Source of the DNA: Paraburkholderia sp. BL25I1N1 | GTDB lineage: Bacteria; Pseudomonadota; Gammaproteobacteria; Burkholderiales; Burkholderiaceae | Assembly (NCBI RefSeq): GCF_003002025.1 | Contig: NZ_PVZB01000002.1 | Coordinates: forward strand, 248,001-312,000 | DNA: 64,000 nt | Reading direction: 5' to 3' | In this document: in pieces, positions 45,186-54,939 of the stretch | How positions within the stretch are numbered: the first letter of the stretch is position 1 | Layout: every line of letters starts with the position of its first letter | Translations under genes and position numbers: made by a program | The notes under the pieces: generated by a model | What the model was told of the DNA's origin: nothing | Seen by the model: the letters and a program-made list of their open reading frames with translations, nothing else | Databases searched by the model: none

Positions 45186-46145
45186 TCACGCCGCGCAGCG
45201 CATGCGCGCCGCGAGCCGCTGCACGTTCAGCAGTCTCACGATCCGCTTGAGCGCGTGACGCACGCGGCCACGCAAATGCGCCGCGCGCATGGTGCGCCAG
45301 AAACGGTCCGGCGCGAAGTCGTCGAAACGCGCTTCCTTTTCTAGCAGCGCCTTGCCGCCGGGCAAATGGACGAACGAACAGCAACGGAACCAGCGCAAAT
45401 CCCGATAGTTGTTGCCGGCCCAATGGCGCCCCACAGCCTGATACGCGCCGACTTCGATCAGCACTTGCCCTTCGTCGCTGAGCGCATTGAGCGCGGCCGA
45501 GATGAACGCTTCGTCGCCGTGATGCCTTAAACGCTCGCTTTCGTTGAGATAGCGTGCGTAACTGGCTCGCGCGCGGGGCACCAGCCGGCGCAATGCAACG
45601 GGTGTCGCGATCAGAAATTCGCCGCCGTACCAGCGCGGATTCATCAAGCGCCGGTCCGCGACGATCTCCAGATCCGCGACCACGCGCTCGCTGCCGTAAG
45701 CCGGAAACACCTGATCCGAAATGTCGAAGACACCGAGGCCGGCTTGCGCGCATCGTTCGATCAGATCGCGGTCTAGCGGCAGCAGCGCCACCATGTCGGC
45801 GTCGAGCAGCAACATCATCGTGTCGGCGGGTAAGCTCTCCGCCACCTGGTCCATCAGGTCGAGTTTGAAATGCGCCGCGTAGAACGGCGTATTCTTCGGC
45901 AACTCGATCGTCGCGGTGAGCCGCGTCACGAGCGGGCGATGCTCCACCGGTATGCTTTCGAGCCGGCGCGCAACCAGCTCCGGCGCGTTGGTCATGATCG
46001 TCAAGGTCGGCAGGCCCACTCGCCGCAAGCTGTTGTTCAGGCAGACCGCCTGACTGACATACGAGAGCGGATCGCGATTCGTCGAGTTGGGACCCGGCTT
46101 CGCATCGACATCGACATAAACGAGAGTGCACGGAAAAAGATTCAC
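45186..46145 (-). CDS. GT-A-fold glycosyltransferase-like protein
   Basis: A 319-residue protein. The opening NLFPCTLVYVDVD is a Rossmann-like strand, and LLLDADMVAL supplies a DxD-type metal motif (Asp116, Asp118). NPRWYGGEFLIATP and HHGDEAFISAAL resemble the acceptor-side motifs of nucleotide-sugar transferases of the GT8/GT32 kind. The basic C-terminus (LKRIVRLLNVQRLAARMR) may attach to the membrane. The start is GTG 46145, because AGGAG stands 5 nt before it; the frame itself is open five codons further. No saccharide cluster surrounds it. Confidence 0.68.
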   Translation of the reverse strand: MNLFPCTLVYVDVDAKPGPNSTNRDPLSYVSQAVCLNNSLRRVGLPTLTIMTNAPELVARRLESIPVEHRPLVTRLTATIELPKNTPFYAAHFKLDLMDQVAESLPADTMMLLLDADMVALLPLDRDLIERCAQAGLGVFDISDQVFPAYGSERVVADLEIVADRRLMNPRWYGGEFLIATPVALRRLVPRARASYARYLNESERLRHHGDEAFISAALNALSDEGQVLIEVGAYQAVGRHWAGNNYRDLRWFRCCSFVHLPGGKALLEKEARFDDFAPDRFWRTMRAAHLRGRVRHALKRIVRLLNVQRLAARMRCAA

Positions 46146-46684
46146 GTTGCTCCTAAGCACGCGTGAGCGACGGACCGCCTTTTGAGCGATGCGTCACTGT
46201 CGAAGGTTGATCCACATGTTCTTGCCTCGGGCGCGGAAACAGCCGCAAGGTGCGCGACATTTGAAATCGCGAATCGTGCCATCGTGGCGTCACATTCGAG
46301 CCGGGCACGCTGATCTGCGGCGATGGAGTCGGATGAACCGGGGCGCAGGCATCAGGGTTGGTCTATCGTTTCACGTCCTTGCATCGCCTTTCCGCCAAAA
46401 CGCAGAGAGACATGACGTGGTGCTGCGGCAGGTTGGTTGGGGGCGATTGCATTGCGCAATAATTGCGGATGCGTCAGTGAGCGTCGCGAATAACTTACTC
46501 GTCGCGTTTCGTCATGTGCTTACGATTTGCAGACACGTCGCTTGCGTACGCGTGTTCGCAACTTTGCGACAGACGGCAGCGCTATTCCGCCGCGTCCGGT
46601 TCAGCTCCGTAGCGCACCGTTCCGATGAAGCCGTGCGACCGTCAAATCATTCGTGCCGGCTTGGCGACGGCAACCGGGTTTCGA
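46146..46684. other. 539-bp intergenic region, no gene recognised
   Basis: The gap lies between two minus-strand genes, the GT-like gene and the epoxide hydrolase. A plus-strand open frame (46189-46806) crosses it, but its Arg/His-rich composition and lack of any ribosome site argue against it. A perfect 10-bp palindrome ATTGCGCAAT sits at 46451-46460. No terminator with a T-run was found for the epoxide hydrolase gene. Confidence 0.45.
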
Positions 46685-47848
46685 CTAGCTGCGCGGCTGC
46701 CGTAGCGGCCGGAAAAAGCGGCGAATTTCCGCCGCGAGCAGATCAGGCTTTTCCATGGCCGCGAAATGTCCGCCAGCCGGCATGTCGCTCCATTGCACGA
46801 CGTTGAACGTTCTTTCGAGCCAGCTGCGCGGCGGATGATTGATCTCCTTCGGAAAGTGCGCGAAGCCGACCGGCGGCGCGACGCGTTGCCCTTCGGCGAA
46901 ACGCATCGGCTGCAGACGGTTTTCCCAGTACATCTGGATCGCCGGGCCAATGCACTGCGTGTACCAGTAGAGCGAGATGTTGGTCAGCAGATCGTCTTTC
47001 GAAAACACACGCTCCACGTCGCCTTCGCAATCGCTCCATGCGCGAAACTTCTCGCCGATCCATGCGGCCAGTCCCACCGGTGAATCGTTGAGCGACGCCG
47101 CGAGCGTGAGCGGCCGGGTGCTGTGCATGTGCGCATAGCCGCCTTCCTGCGCGGCCCACTCGTTTTTCTCCCGCAGGAAATTTTCTTCGGCCGGTGTAAG
47201 CGGTTTTTGCGCAGCGCCGAGGGCCGGCTCATAGGAGCTCGGCAGGAAGTTGAGATGAATGCCCCCGACGGCTTGCGGATGCCGCGCGGCGAGCGCGATC
47301 GATACGCCCGCGCCGAGATCGCCGCCCTGCGCGCCGAAATGCTCATAGCCGAGGCCTTGCATCAGCGAGGCCCACACATCGGCCACCTGAAACGCGGACG
47401 TGCCGGCTTGCGCGGGCGCCTGCGAAAACGCGAAACCAGGCAGCGACGGCACGACGACATCGAAGGCATCGGCAGGATCGCCGCCGGACGCGGCCGGGTC
47501 GCATAAGCGGTCGAGCAGCGCATGAAACTCGAAGAACGAGCCGGGCCAGCCATGAGTGATCACCAGCGGATACGGCGCCGGCCCTACGCCGTGCCGATGG
47601 ACGAAATGCACGCGCTGCCCTTGCACATCGGCGAGAAATTGCGGCTGCTGGTTCAAGCCGCGCTCGGCCGCGCGCCAGTCGAAACGCTCGGCCCAATACT
47701 CAGCCAGTTCACGCAGCCATGTGGCATCGGCGCCCTGCTGCCAGGCCGGCGACGGCGTGGCGGGCGCCCAACGTGTCGCGCGAATACGCCGGCGAAGCTC
47801 GTCAATCTCGTGGTCGTCGATTGCAATCTGAAACGCTTGTGTCTGCAT
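46685..47848 (-). CDS. Epoxide hydrolase (EHN-type alpha/beta hydrolase)
   Basis: A 387-residue protein with the N-terminal epoxide-hydrolase domain ([22 protein letters not shown]), oxyanion motif HGWPGS (99-104), nucleophile Asp177 in FGAQGGDLGAG and catalytic His361 in PAGGHFAAME. Tyr residues in the lid (ISLYWYT) would protonate the epoxide. It is like microsomal-type enzymes that open xenobiotic or terpene epoxides to diols. The ATG at 47848 begins the EHN domain; the open frame upstream of it overlaps the divergent LrgA gene and is not real. Confidence 0.9.
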   Translation of the reverse strand: MQTQAFQIAIDDHEIDELRRRIRATRWAPATPSPAWQQGADATWLRELAEYWAERFDWRAAERGLNQQPQFLADVQGQRVHFVHRHGVGPAPYPLVITHGWPGSFFEFHALLDRLCDPAASGGDPADAFDVVVPSLPGFAFSQAPAQAGTSAFQVADVWASLMQGLGYEHFGAQGGDLGAGVSIALAARHPQAVGGIHLNFLPSSYEPALGAAQKPLTPAEENFLREKNEWAAQEGGYAHMHSTRPLTLAASLNDSPVGLAAWIGEKFRAWSDCEGDVERVFSKDDLLTNISLYWYTQCIGPAIQMYWENRLQPMRFAEGQRVAPPVGFAHFPKEINHPPRSWLERTFNVVQWSDMPAGGHFAAMEKPDLLAAEIRRFFRPLRQPRS

Positions 47849-47995
47849 GGCAACTCGTCCGGACGGTGTATGGGTCGACGTGCGCAACCGGCTCAAACAG
47901 CGGAGCCACGCCCCGTTCAGGCAGCGAGCCAGCACGAGGCAATCTGCATGGTACACAATGGCGCATTTTTCCGTTTTCGCATTCTGGAGACTGCC

Positions 47996-48367
47996 ATGCT
48001 TCAAGCGCTCGCCGCCCTGCTCACTTTTCAGTGCCTCGGCGAAGGTGTGTCGTACGTGTTCCATTTGCCGGTGCCGGGTCCGGTGATCGGCATGCTGCTG
48101 TTGTTCGGCTTCATCATGCTGCGCCCGCAAACCGCCGATGCGATCGAGCCGACCGCGCTCGAACTGCTGCGCCATCTGTCCTTGCTGTTCGTTCCAGCGG
48201 GCGTCGGCATCATGGTGTCCGCGAGCCGGATTCGCGGCGACGCTGTCGCGGTGATCGTCTCCATTGCGGTCAGCACGACGCTCGCGATTGCGGTGGCCGC
48301 GCTCGTCACGCGGGCGTTGATGCGCCGCCAGCATCATGAGCCCTCCGCGCCGGAGTCCGCATCATGA
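47996..48367 (+). CDS. CidA/LrgA-family holin-like protein
   Basis: A 123-residue protein with four predicted membrane helices (ALLTFQCLGEGVSYVF, GPVIGMLLLFGFIML, HLSLLFVPAGVGIMV and a last long one), typical of the LrgA family. The PGPVIGMLLL and LLFVPAGVG motifs are conserved. Family members affect autolysis or pyruvate uptake with their LrgB partner. TGGAG lies 6 nt before the ATG. The stop overlaps lrgB by four bases. Confidence 0.88.
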   Translation: MLQALAALLTFQCLGEGVSYVFHLPVPGPVIGMLLLFGFIMLRPQTADAIEPTALELLRHLSLLFVPAGVGIMVSASRIRGDAVAVIVSIAVSTTLAIAVAALVTRALMRRQHHEPSAPESAS

Positions 48368-49104
48368 CCGCCCTTCCGAAACTCGGCGCCATCTGGGTGT
48401 ATCTCGCCGCGAGTCCCTTGCTCGGGCTGACGATCACGCTGATCGCCTACCTCATCGCCCAGACAATCTACGCGAAGGCGCGCTTCAATCCGCTCGCCAA
48501 TCCCGTGCTGATCGCGGTAGCGCTGCTGGTGGTGTTGCTCGAGATCACCGGCACGCCGTACGCGACGTATTTTGAAGGCGCGCAATTCGTACACTTTCTG
48601 CTGGGTCCTGCAACCGTGGCGCTCGCGCTGCCGCTCTACCGGCAATGGCCGAAGCTGCGCCGCTCCGCGTTGCCGCTGATCGGCGGCCTCGTCGCGGGAT
48701 CGTTGACGGCCATCGTTTCGTCGGTCGGCGTGGCGGCGCTGTTCGGCGCGTCGCATCAAACGCTCGCGTCGCTCGCGCCCAAATCCGCGACCACGCCGAT
48801 CGCGATGGCGGTCGCTTCCGAGATCGGCGGCATTCCGTCCCTGACCGCCGTCCTCGTCATTTCGACCGGCGTATTCGGTGCCGTGTTCGCGCGCGCGATT
48901 CTCAACGCGCTGCGCATTGCCGAACCCGAGGTGCGCGGTTTCGCGCTGGGGATCGCATCGCACGGCATCGGCACGGCGCGCGCTTTTCAGGTGAGCGAGG
49001 AAATGGGCGCGTTCGCCGGTCTCGGCATGGGCCTGAACGGTGTGTTCACCGCGTTCGTCGTGCCGGTGTTGATGCCGCTCGCCGCGCGCTGGCTGACGGG
49101 CTGA
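48364..49104 (+). CDS. LrgB/CidB-family membrane protein
   Basis: A 246-residue protein with about seven membrane helices. FLLGPATVALALPLY, SVGVAALFGASHQTLASLAPKSATTPIAM and GFALGIASHGIGTARAF are the LrgB signature segments. It forms an ATGA overlap with the LrgA-type gene, so the two are made together. Reported roles of the pair in other bacteria are control of murein hydrolase export or pyruvate transport; neither can be chosen here. Confidence 0.9.
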   Translation: MTALPKLGAIWVYLAASPLLGLTITLIAYLIAQTIYAKARFNPLANPVLIAVALLVVLLEITGTPYATYFEGAQFVHFLLGPATVALALPLYRQWPKLRRSALPLIGGLVAGSLTAIVSSVGVAALFGASHQTLASLAPKSATTPIAMAVASEIGGIPSLTAVLVISTGVFGAVFARAILNALRIAEPEVRGFALGIASHGIGTARAFQVSEEMGAFAGLGMGLNGVFTAFVVPVLMPLAARWLTG

Positions 49105-49188
49105 GCGATGTCATCGCAGCAACAGAAAAGCCCGATGGCCGGATAATGAGGCTTCCCTTCCCTTACCCATCCAAAGGAGTTTGCCGCG

Positions 49189-49968
49189 ATGTCTGCCTAT
49201 GAATCCAAAGTGCCGCGGGTACTGTTAACGAACGACGACGGTATCGACGCGCCCGGCCTCGCCGTACTCGAAGCCGTGGCCGCCGAGCTCGCGCACGAAG
49301 TCTGGGTGGTCGCGCCCGAGCACGATCAGAGCGGCACGTCGCATTCGATCAGCCTGCATTCGCCGCTGCGCGTGAGCCGCCAGGGCGAGCGGCGTTTCGG
49401 CGTGGCCGGCACACCCGGCGATTGCGTCGTGATGGGCGTGCGTCATCTGATGCGCGACACGCCGCCCACGCTGATTCTTTCCGGCATCAATCGCGGCGGC
49501 AACCTCGGTGTCGAAACGATGTTTTCAGGCACCGTCGGCGCCGCCATGACGGGCCTGTTGCTCGGTTTGCCGTCGTTCGCGCTGAGCCAGACTTTCAGCA
49601 ATCGCGACCACGTGCGCTGGGACACCGCGCGTGCGCTCGCGCCCGGCGTGATCCGCCAGTTGCTTGCAATCGAGCAGGCGGCGCCCACCTGCCTGAACAT
49701 CAATTTTCCCGATGTCGACGCGGCACGTGCCGGTCCGCTCACGCCGACTCGCCAGGGCGTTGGACTGGTGGAAGATATCGACGTGTTGCCGCAAGTCGAT
49801 CCGCGCGGCATGGCTTATCACTGGTTGCGCTTTCAACGCGGCGCGCGCGCGAACGATCCGGACAGCGAAACGGCCGTGGTGGCGTCGGGGCGCGTGTCGG
49901 TCACACCGCTCGCTTTCGATCGCACCGACGAGCCCACCTTCGCGCGGCTCACGGCTTCGCTGAGTTGA
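49189..49968 (+). CDS. surE: 5'/3'-nucleotidase SurE
   Basis: A 259-residue SurE. The metal site TNDDGIDAPG has Asp16 and Asp17; HDQSGTSHSIS, GTPGDCVVMG, LSGINRGGNLG and TVGAAMTGLLLG follow in family order. It hydrolyses nucleoside 5'- and 3'-monophosphates. AAGGAG lies 9 nt before the ATG. The usual neighbours in this group (pcm, nlpD, rpoS) are absent, which suggests a second surE copy beside the housekeeping one. Confidence 0.9.
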   Translation: MSAYESKVPRVLLTNDDGIDAPGLAVLEAVAAELAHEVWVVAPEHDQSGTSHSISLHSPLRVSRQGERRFGVAGTPGDCVVMGVRHLMRDTPPTLILSGINRGGNLGVETMFSGTVGAAMTGLLLGLPSFALSQTFSNRDHVRWDTARALAPGVIRQLLAIEQAAPTCLNINFPDVDAARAGPLTPTRQGVGLVEDIDVLPQVDPRGMAYHWLRFQRGARANDPDSETAVVASGRVSVTPLAFDRTDEPTFARLTASLS

Positions 49969-50009
49969 TCCTGCGGCTCGCCTTCCGCCAATCGCCGGTT
50001 TGCGCAGCG

Positions 50010-50993
50010 TCACGGACGCGGCGCAGCGGTGAGACTCGGCGCCCCGCCCGGCCCTGCGGGGTCGGGATTGCCGAACGCGGGGAGGCTGCCGTTTTCCCGG
50101 GCGCGGGCGATTTCCGCGCGCACCTGCGAGCGCGTTTTCGGGCCGTCGTCCGTTTTCGCCGCCGTGCCGGCAGACGGTATAGCCTGCACCAATGGCGGCG
50201 ACGGCAGCGTGGCTTGCGTGGCCAAGCCTGCTTGCGGCTCCGTCGGCACGGTTGAAACCACCGGCGGTTTCTGCGGCACTTGCTGGACTAGCGGCGTCAC
50301 GACGCCCGGCACGCTGCTCGCGCTCTGCATCGCTTTCGGGCCGGCCCGGACCGATGAAGGTTGCCTCGCCACGGCCGGTTCGCCGTTGGCCGGCGTTCTC
50401 GCGTCCGGCGCGCTGTGGCTGTCGACACGGGCAACCAGGCTGTCCAACGCGGCCTGGTTCTTCGCATAACTCGTCTCGCGGTTCGCCTCGGGGTTCGTCT
50501 GTTCCCGGACCGCAGCGCGGCTCTCACGCGACCGCCCATGTTTCGCTGATGAAGAAAACATCCGCACGGGCTTCGCAGCAGGTTTCGGCGCCTTCTCGAC
50601 TCGCGGCGCGTTTACGGCACGCTGCTCATTATCCGCGCGCGCCTGCACTTCCTTTTGCAACGCGCGCACCTGATCGTCGTCCTGATGCGCGGAACGCACT
50701 GCATCCAGTTGCGCCTGCGCGGCGGCAAGATCGTTGCGTTGCAGACTGTTGCGCGCCGCCTGCAGGCCGCCGGCCGGAACACCGCTCGAATCGTTGCGAG
50801 CGGTGGCCGGACCGGATATGACCGCGCCGCTGATCGTGTCGCCGCGCGTTCGGTAAGCCGGCGACTCACCTCGCGCGGCACCGAATTCGTCCGTCGACTG
50901 CCAGGGTTTGCCGGCCTGCGACACATAGGCAGCGATTGCAACAGCGCTGACGACAAGACCTGCGAGAACGATCTTCCTCGGTTCGCTATACAT
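50010..50993 (-). CDS. Membrane-anchored disordered protein with DUF4148-like tail
   Basis: A 327-residue protein. One N-terminal helix (IVLAGLVVSAVAIAAYV) anchors a region containing a short helical hairpin (LQAARNSLQRNDLAAAQAQLDAV), then 170 residues rich in Ala, Pro, Ser and Gln. The end, KTRSQVRAEIARARENGSL, matches the core of the DUF4148 motif seen in full in the gene at 56781-57089. DUF4148 is known mostly as a small exported protein, so this tail is unusual. It is convergent with surE (41-bp gap). Confidence 0.7.
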   Translation of the reverse strand: MYSEPRKIVLAGLVVSAVAIAAYVSQAGKPWQSTDEFGAARGESPAYRTRGDTISGAVISGPATARNDSSGVPAGGLQAARNSLQRNDLAAAQAQLDAVRSAHQDDDQVRALQKEVQARADNEQRAVNAPRVEKAPKPAAKPVRMFSSSAKHGRSRESRAAVREQTNPEANRETSYAKNQAALDSLVARVDSHSAPDARTPANGEPAVARQPSSVRAGPKAMQSASSVPGVVTPLVQQVPQKPPVVSTVPTEPQAGLATQATLPSPPLVQAIPSAGTAAKTDDGPKTRSQVRAEIARARENGSLPAFGNPDPAGPGGAPSLTAAPRP

Positions 50994-51339
50994 GCGCCTG
51001 CCCTTTCAGTCGTGTTGAATGCGTGTCCGCAGTTGCACGGAAATGCTCGGATTCATCAGAAGGTTGCGACGAACGGGTCCATTCGACGCCGCTACGATGA
51101 CCGCGAGTTCGCGGCCCCGGTTTTAGCCGCGGGTTCGGCCGATCAAGTCACGTACGGAGGCGCACGCAACCTGGATGCGCTCATTTTCTATTTATATCCG
51201 TGAGGCGTCGAATCGTCCGATTGTGCATGGTCCGTTGGCCGAAAAAGCCAGCTTCGGCGCGTATTTTTTCCCCGACGGTACCTGGAACTGCGAAGCAACC
51301 CGGCAAGGCCGAAACGTGTCCACAACGGATCGCGCGTAG
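50994..51339. other. 346-bp intergenic region, nothing recognised
   Basis: This gap lies upstream of the anchored DUF4148-like gene and downstream of the DMT transporter, both on minus. It should contain the promoter of the former. Short open frames here have no ribosome site or family features, and no hairpin with a T-run was found after the transporter stop. Confidence 0.4.
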
Positions 51340-52239
51340 CTATACGAGCGGCCCTTCTTCCTGCTTCCCACGCATCGCAACGGCAATCGAACTCCCGACA
51401 ATCAATGCAATGCCGAGCAGCGACATGGCGCCGATCGTCTCGCCCCACGCCATATAACCGAACAAAGCCGCCCACACTATGCTCGTGTAGTTGTACGGCG
51501 CGAGCGCGCCCGCGTCGGCCTGGCGGAACGCCATGGTCATCAGCAATTGCCCGGCCGTGGCGAAGCAGCCGAGCAAGGCCATCACCGCGAGCGCCTGGAG
51601 CGTGGGCGTGCGCCACACGAAGAACAGCGACGCGCCGGTGACGATCGTGCCGATCGTCGTGAAATACAGCACCGTCGTCCCCGAATCGTCGGAGGCGCGA
51701 ATGCGCTTGATCTGAATGATCGATAGCGCGCCGAAGAAGGCGCTCGACATCAGCAGGACAGGACCGAGCCAGCTCGAATGCGAGCCGTCCGGACGCACCA
51801 CGAACAGTACGCCGGCAAAGCCGACCGCGGCGGCCAGCGCATCGCGCGGCTTCAACGCCTCCTTCAGCAACAGCGGCGCGAGCACGATCACCAGCAAGGT
51901 CTCCGAGTAGACGATCGCCACCGCTTCACTAAGCGGCATGTACGGCAAACCGGCGAAAAAGAGGCCCGATGCGCCCAGCAGCGTCAGCGCGCGAAGAGTC
52001 TGCCCGCGCACGTCCATGTGCCTGATCCGCTCGGCGATCGGCTTGCCGCGCAGGCATACCGCGACGGCCGGCACCAAGCCGAACAACATGCGAAAGAACG
52101 TGACTTCGTTGGCCGGATAAGCGAGCGCCACGGATTTGGCGAGCGCGTCGACCAGCGCGAAACAGAACATCGACACGAGGATCAGCACGACGCTGCGTAG
52201 GGGCACGGCGCTCGTGCGGACGGCGGTGATAGGCGGCAT
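51340..52239 (-). CDS. DMT-family (EamA) transporter
   Basis: A 299-residue permease with ten predicted helices in two EamA repeats: FALVDALAKSVALAYPANEVTFFRMLFG begins the first, and ...SSAFFGALSIIQIKRI begins the second. Members export metabolites such as amino acids. CAGGA precedes ATG 52239. The substrate cannot be inferred. It is divergent from trehalase. Confidence 0.88.
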   Translation of the reverse strand: MPPITAVRTSAVPLRSVVLILVSMFCFALVDALAKSVALAYPANEVTFFRMLFGLVPAVAVCLRGKPIAERIRHMDVRGQTLRALTLLGASGLFFAGLPYMPLSEAVAIVYSETLLVIVLAPLLLKEALKPRDALAAAVGFAGVLFVVRPDGSHSSWLGPVLLMSSAFFGALSIIQIKRIRASDDSGTTVLYFTTIGTIVTGASLFFVWRTPTLQALAVMALLGCFATAGQLLMTMAFRQADAGALAPYNYTSIVWAALFGYMAWGETIGAMSLLGIALIVGSSIAVAMRGKQEEGPLV

Positions 52240-52538
52240 GGATTTTCCTGGGAGCGCGTGGAACCCCACGTTGCCCCGGTTGGCGGGCCGGCTGCGCGGC
52301 TCGCATCGGTGGAAAACGGATTATGCCTGCAGCGCCGTCAATGATCGGCTCGGTGAAAAAGCCAAACCGCCATGCTCGTTGGTGCAGCGCAGCGGCATGC
52401 GCATCTTGCGCATGCCGCTCGCATAGTCGTTTGTAACGCCGCGTAATTTGTGCGATGCTAGCCACGCCCTGGTTATCCCTAGAAGAAGCATTGGGCGCGA
52501 GGCAGACCAATCCTGTTGTCCATTCCTCTGGAGGAGAC

Positions 52539-54212
52539 ATGATTGAGTCATCGCAATTGCGCAACTTCGCGCGCGCCGGCAGCGTATCCCGTTCCGCTTT
52601 CCGTAGCGTCGAATCCACCAGGCTGCACCGCATAGCGGCCGCTTCAAGCTTCGTTTTCCTGATCAATCTCGCCGGCGTCTGCCATGCCGACACGCAGGTC
52701 GGCGGCACGCTTCCGCCCGCGCCCGACATACTCTACGGCGATCTCTTCGTAGCCGTGCAAACCGCGCAGATCTACCCGGATCAGAAGACCTTCGTCGACG
52801 CAACGCCGAACGCCGATCCCGCCGCGATCGTCCAACTGTACGAGCAGCAGAAGCACAACCCCCGCTTTTCGCTGGCGAAGTTCGTCAACAAATACTTCAC
52901 GCCGCCGAGTGAGCCGATCATCACGCCGCCCGCCAACCAGACTCTGCGTGAACACATCAACTGGCTGTGGCCCGCGTTGACCCGCACCACCACGAGCGCG
53001 CCGCCCAACAGCTCCCTGATTCCATTGCCGAAACCCTATGTGGTGCCGGGCGGCCGTTTCCGCGAAGGCTACTACTGGGACACCTATTTCACGATGCTCG
53101 GGCTGCAGGAATCGGGCAACGAAAATCTCGTCGATGACATGCTCGACAACTTCGCCTACGAGATCAATACCTTCGGCCATATTCCGAACGGCAATCGCAC
53201 CTATTACCTCGACCGTTCGCAGCCGCCGTTTTTCTCGCACATGGTCGAACTCGCCGCGAAGGCGGAAGGCCACGGCGTCTACCAGAAGTACCTGCCGGCG
53301 CTGCGCAAGGAATACGCGTACTGGATGCAGGGCGAGACCACCACGCAACCCGGCTCGGCCACGCGCAATGTGGTCGTGATGCCGGATCGCACCGTGCTCA
53401 ACCGCTACTGGGATGAGCTCGACACGCCGCGCGACGAGTCGTATCTGGAGGACATCCAGACCGCGCAAAAGGCAAGCGGCCGCAAGCCGAACGACGTCTA
53501 CCGCGAGTTGCGCGCCACCGCCGAAAGCGGCTGGGATTTCAGCTCGCGCTGGTTCGGCGACAACATGACACTCGCGACGGTGCGCACCACGTCGATCATT
53601 CCGGTCGACCTGAACAGCCTGATGTTCCATCTCGAGATCACCATCGCCAAGGGTTGCGGCGAGACGCGCGATTTCCGCTGCGTCGGCGAATTCGCGCAAC
53701 GCGCCGCGAAACGCGCGCTCGGCATCAACCGCTATCTGTGGAATCCCAACGGCTATTACGGCGACTACGACTGGCAACTCGCCAAACCGCGCGACAACAA
53801 GACGGCGGCGATGGTGTTTCCGCTGTTTGTCGGCGCGGCGTGGCCGGAACGTGCGCTCAAGACGGCGAAACACGTGCAGTCGACCTTGTTGAAACCGGGC
53901 GGTCTCGTCACCACGACCTACAACACGACGCAGCAATGGGATGCGCCGAACGGCTGGGCGCCGCTGCATTGGGCCGCCATTCAGGGCTTGAAGCGCTACG
54001 GGCAGGACGCGCTCGCGCAACAGATCGGCACGCGTTTTCTTACCGACGTGAAAGGCGTCTACGCGTCCGATCAGAAACTGGTCGAGAAATACGTGGTGGA
54101 AGGCTCGGGAACGGGCGGCGGCGGCGGTGGCGAATATCCGTTGCAGGACGGCTTCGGCTGGACCAATGGCGTGACGCTCAAGCTGCTCGACCTGTATAGC
54201 CCGGGCGATTGA
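52539..54212 (+). CDS. treA: Periplasmic trehalase (GH37)
   Basis: A 557-residue trehalase that splits trehalose into two glucose units. A signal peptide (helix at about 30-45, cut near HADTQ, 48-50) makes it periplasmic. GH37 signature 1 [15 protein letters not shown] lies at 170-184, catalytic acid Asp333 ([10 protein letters not shown]), signature 2 [13 protein letters not shown] (466-478) and catalytic base Glu532 ([11 protein letters not shown]). A Gly run (GTGGGGGGE) sits just before the base. GAGGAG precedes the ATG. A stretch of 28 codons open upstream is not signal-like. Confidence 0.95.
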   Translation: MIESSQLRNFARAGSVSRSAFRSVESTRLHRIAAASSFVFLINLAGVCHADTQVGGTLPPAPDILYGDLFVAVQTAQIYPDQKTFVDATPNADPAAIVQLYEQQKHNPRFSLAKFVNKYFTPPSEPIITPPANQTLREHINWLWPALTRTTTSAPPNSSLIPLPKPYVVPGGRFREGYYWDTYFTMLGLQESGNENLVDDMLDNFAYEINTFGHIPNGNRTYYLDRSQPPFFSHMVELAAKAEGHGVYQKYLPALRKEYAYWMQGETTTQPGSATRNVVVMPDRTVLNRYWDELDTPRDESYLEDIQTAQKASGRKPNDVYRELRATAESGWDFSSRWFGDNMTLATVRTTSIIPVDLNSLMFHLEITIAKGCGETRDFRCVGEFAQRAAKRALGINRYLWNPNGYYGDYDWQLAKPRDNKTAAMVFPLFVGAAWPERALKTAKHVQSTLLKPGGLVTTTYNTTQQWDAPNGWAPLHWAAIQGLKRYGQDALAQQIGTRFLTDVKGVYASDQKLVEKYVVEGSGTGGGGGGEYPLQDGFGWTNGVTLKLLDLYSPGD

Positions 54213-54254
54213 GTCCGCACGGAGGGCGGTCTCGCGGCCGCGGCAAGCCATGAA

Positions 54255-54274
54255 TACTGTATAAAAACACAGTA
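54255..54274 (+). promoter_or_regulatory. LexA (SOS) box upstream of AlkB-type gene
   Basis: TACTGTATAAAAACACAGTA matches the LexA consensus CTGT-N8-ACAG exactly, with flanking TA and TA. It overlaps a TATAAT -10 candidate at 54273-54278. The box is 63 bp before the AlkB-type ATG and lies after the trehalase stop. Confidence 0.82.
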
Positions 54275-54336
54275 TAATGGTTGCCCGAGTCGCCCTTCAT
54301 TGTCTGATTGCGCGGCACCCAGCCCACGTCGGAATC

Positions 54337-54924
54337 ATGGTGTCCCAGCAAGCCCTATTCGCGCCCGAGCCCGTCTCCCTTCTCCATGACCAGGAAGGCG
54401 GAATCTGCTATCTGCCCGAGTCGATCCCGGCTGCCACGGCGCAAGCGTGGTTCGAGACGGCGCTGCGCAATGTCGGCTGGCTTAGTCAGCAGCGAATGAT
54501 GTACGACCGCGAAGTCGCCGTGCCGCGTCTGCTCGCCACCTTCGCGCGTGGTGCCGAAGATCTGCCCGCGCCCTTGGGCGAGGCATTCGAAGCCGTGCGC
54601 GCGCTCGTGGGCGCGCCGTTCAACCGCGTCGGCCTCAATCTCTATCGCGACGGCGGCGACAGCGTCGCGCTTCACAGCGACAAGACCGAAAAGCTGGTGC
54701 CCGCCCAGCCCATTGCCATCATTTCGCTCGGCGCGAGCCGCCGCATGTCGATCCGGCCGAAAGCGGGCGCCGGCGCCGGACGGATCGTGCATGTCGAACT
54801 GGAACCCGGCAGTTGTCTGGTCATGAGCTATGCGTCACAGTTCACGCACGAGCACGGCATTCCCAAGCTCGCGGGTGTGACGGAGCCGCGTATCAGCCTT
54901 GCGTTTCGGTGCTTCAGCGGTTGA
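54337..54924 (+). CDS. AlkB-type 2-oxoglutarate/Fe(II) dioxygenase
   Basis: A 195-residue protein of the AlkB family, nearer to the AlkB2/ALKBH2 type. Iron ligands are His113 and Asp115 (LHSDKTE) with His173 (HEHGIPK); Arg185 and Arg191 bind 2-oxoglutarate. NLYRDGGDSVALHSD is the family signature. The enzyme would reverse alkylation damage such as 1-methyladenine in DNA. The LexA box just upstream implies SOS control. ATG 54337 follows CGGAATC; a longer upstream frame includes the LexA box and is unlikely. Confidence 0.9.
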   Translation: MVSQQALFAPEPVSLLHDQEGGICYLPESIPAATAQAWFETALRNVGWLSQQRMMYDREVAVPRLLATFARGAEDLPAPLGEAFEAVRALVGAPFNRVGLNLYRDGGDSVALHSDKTEKLVPAQPIAIISLGASRRMSIRPKAGAGAGRIVHVELEPGSCLVMSYASQFTHEHGIPKLAGVTEPRISLAFRCFSG

Positions 54925-54939
54925 CTAGCGAATGGTGCG

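Noticed and set aside
46189..46806. 205-codon plus-strand frame
   Set aside because: Runs into the 3' end of the epoxide hydrolase gene on the other strand and has Arg/His-rich noise-like composition.
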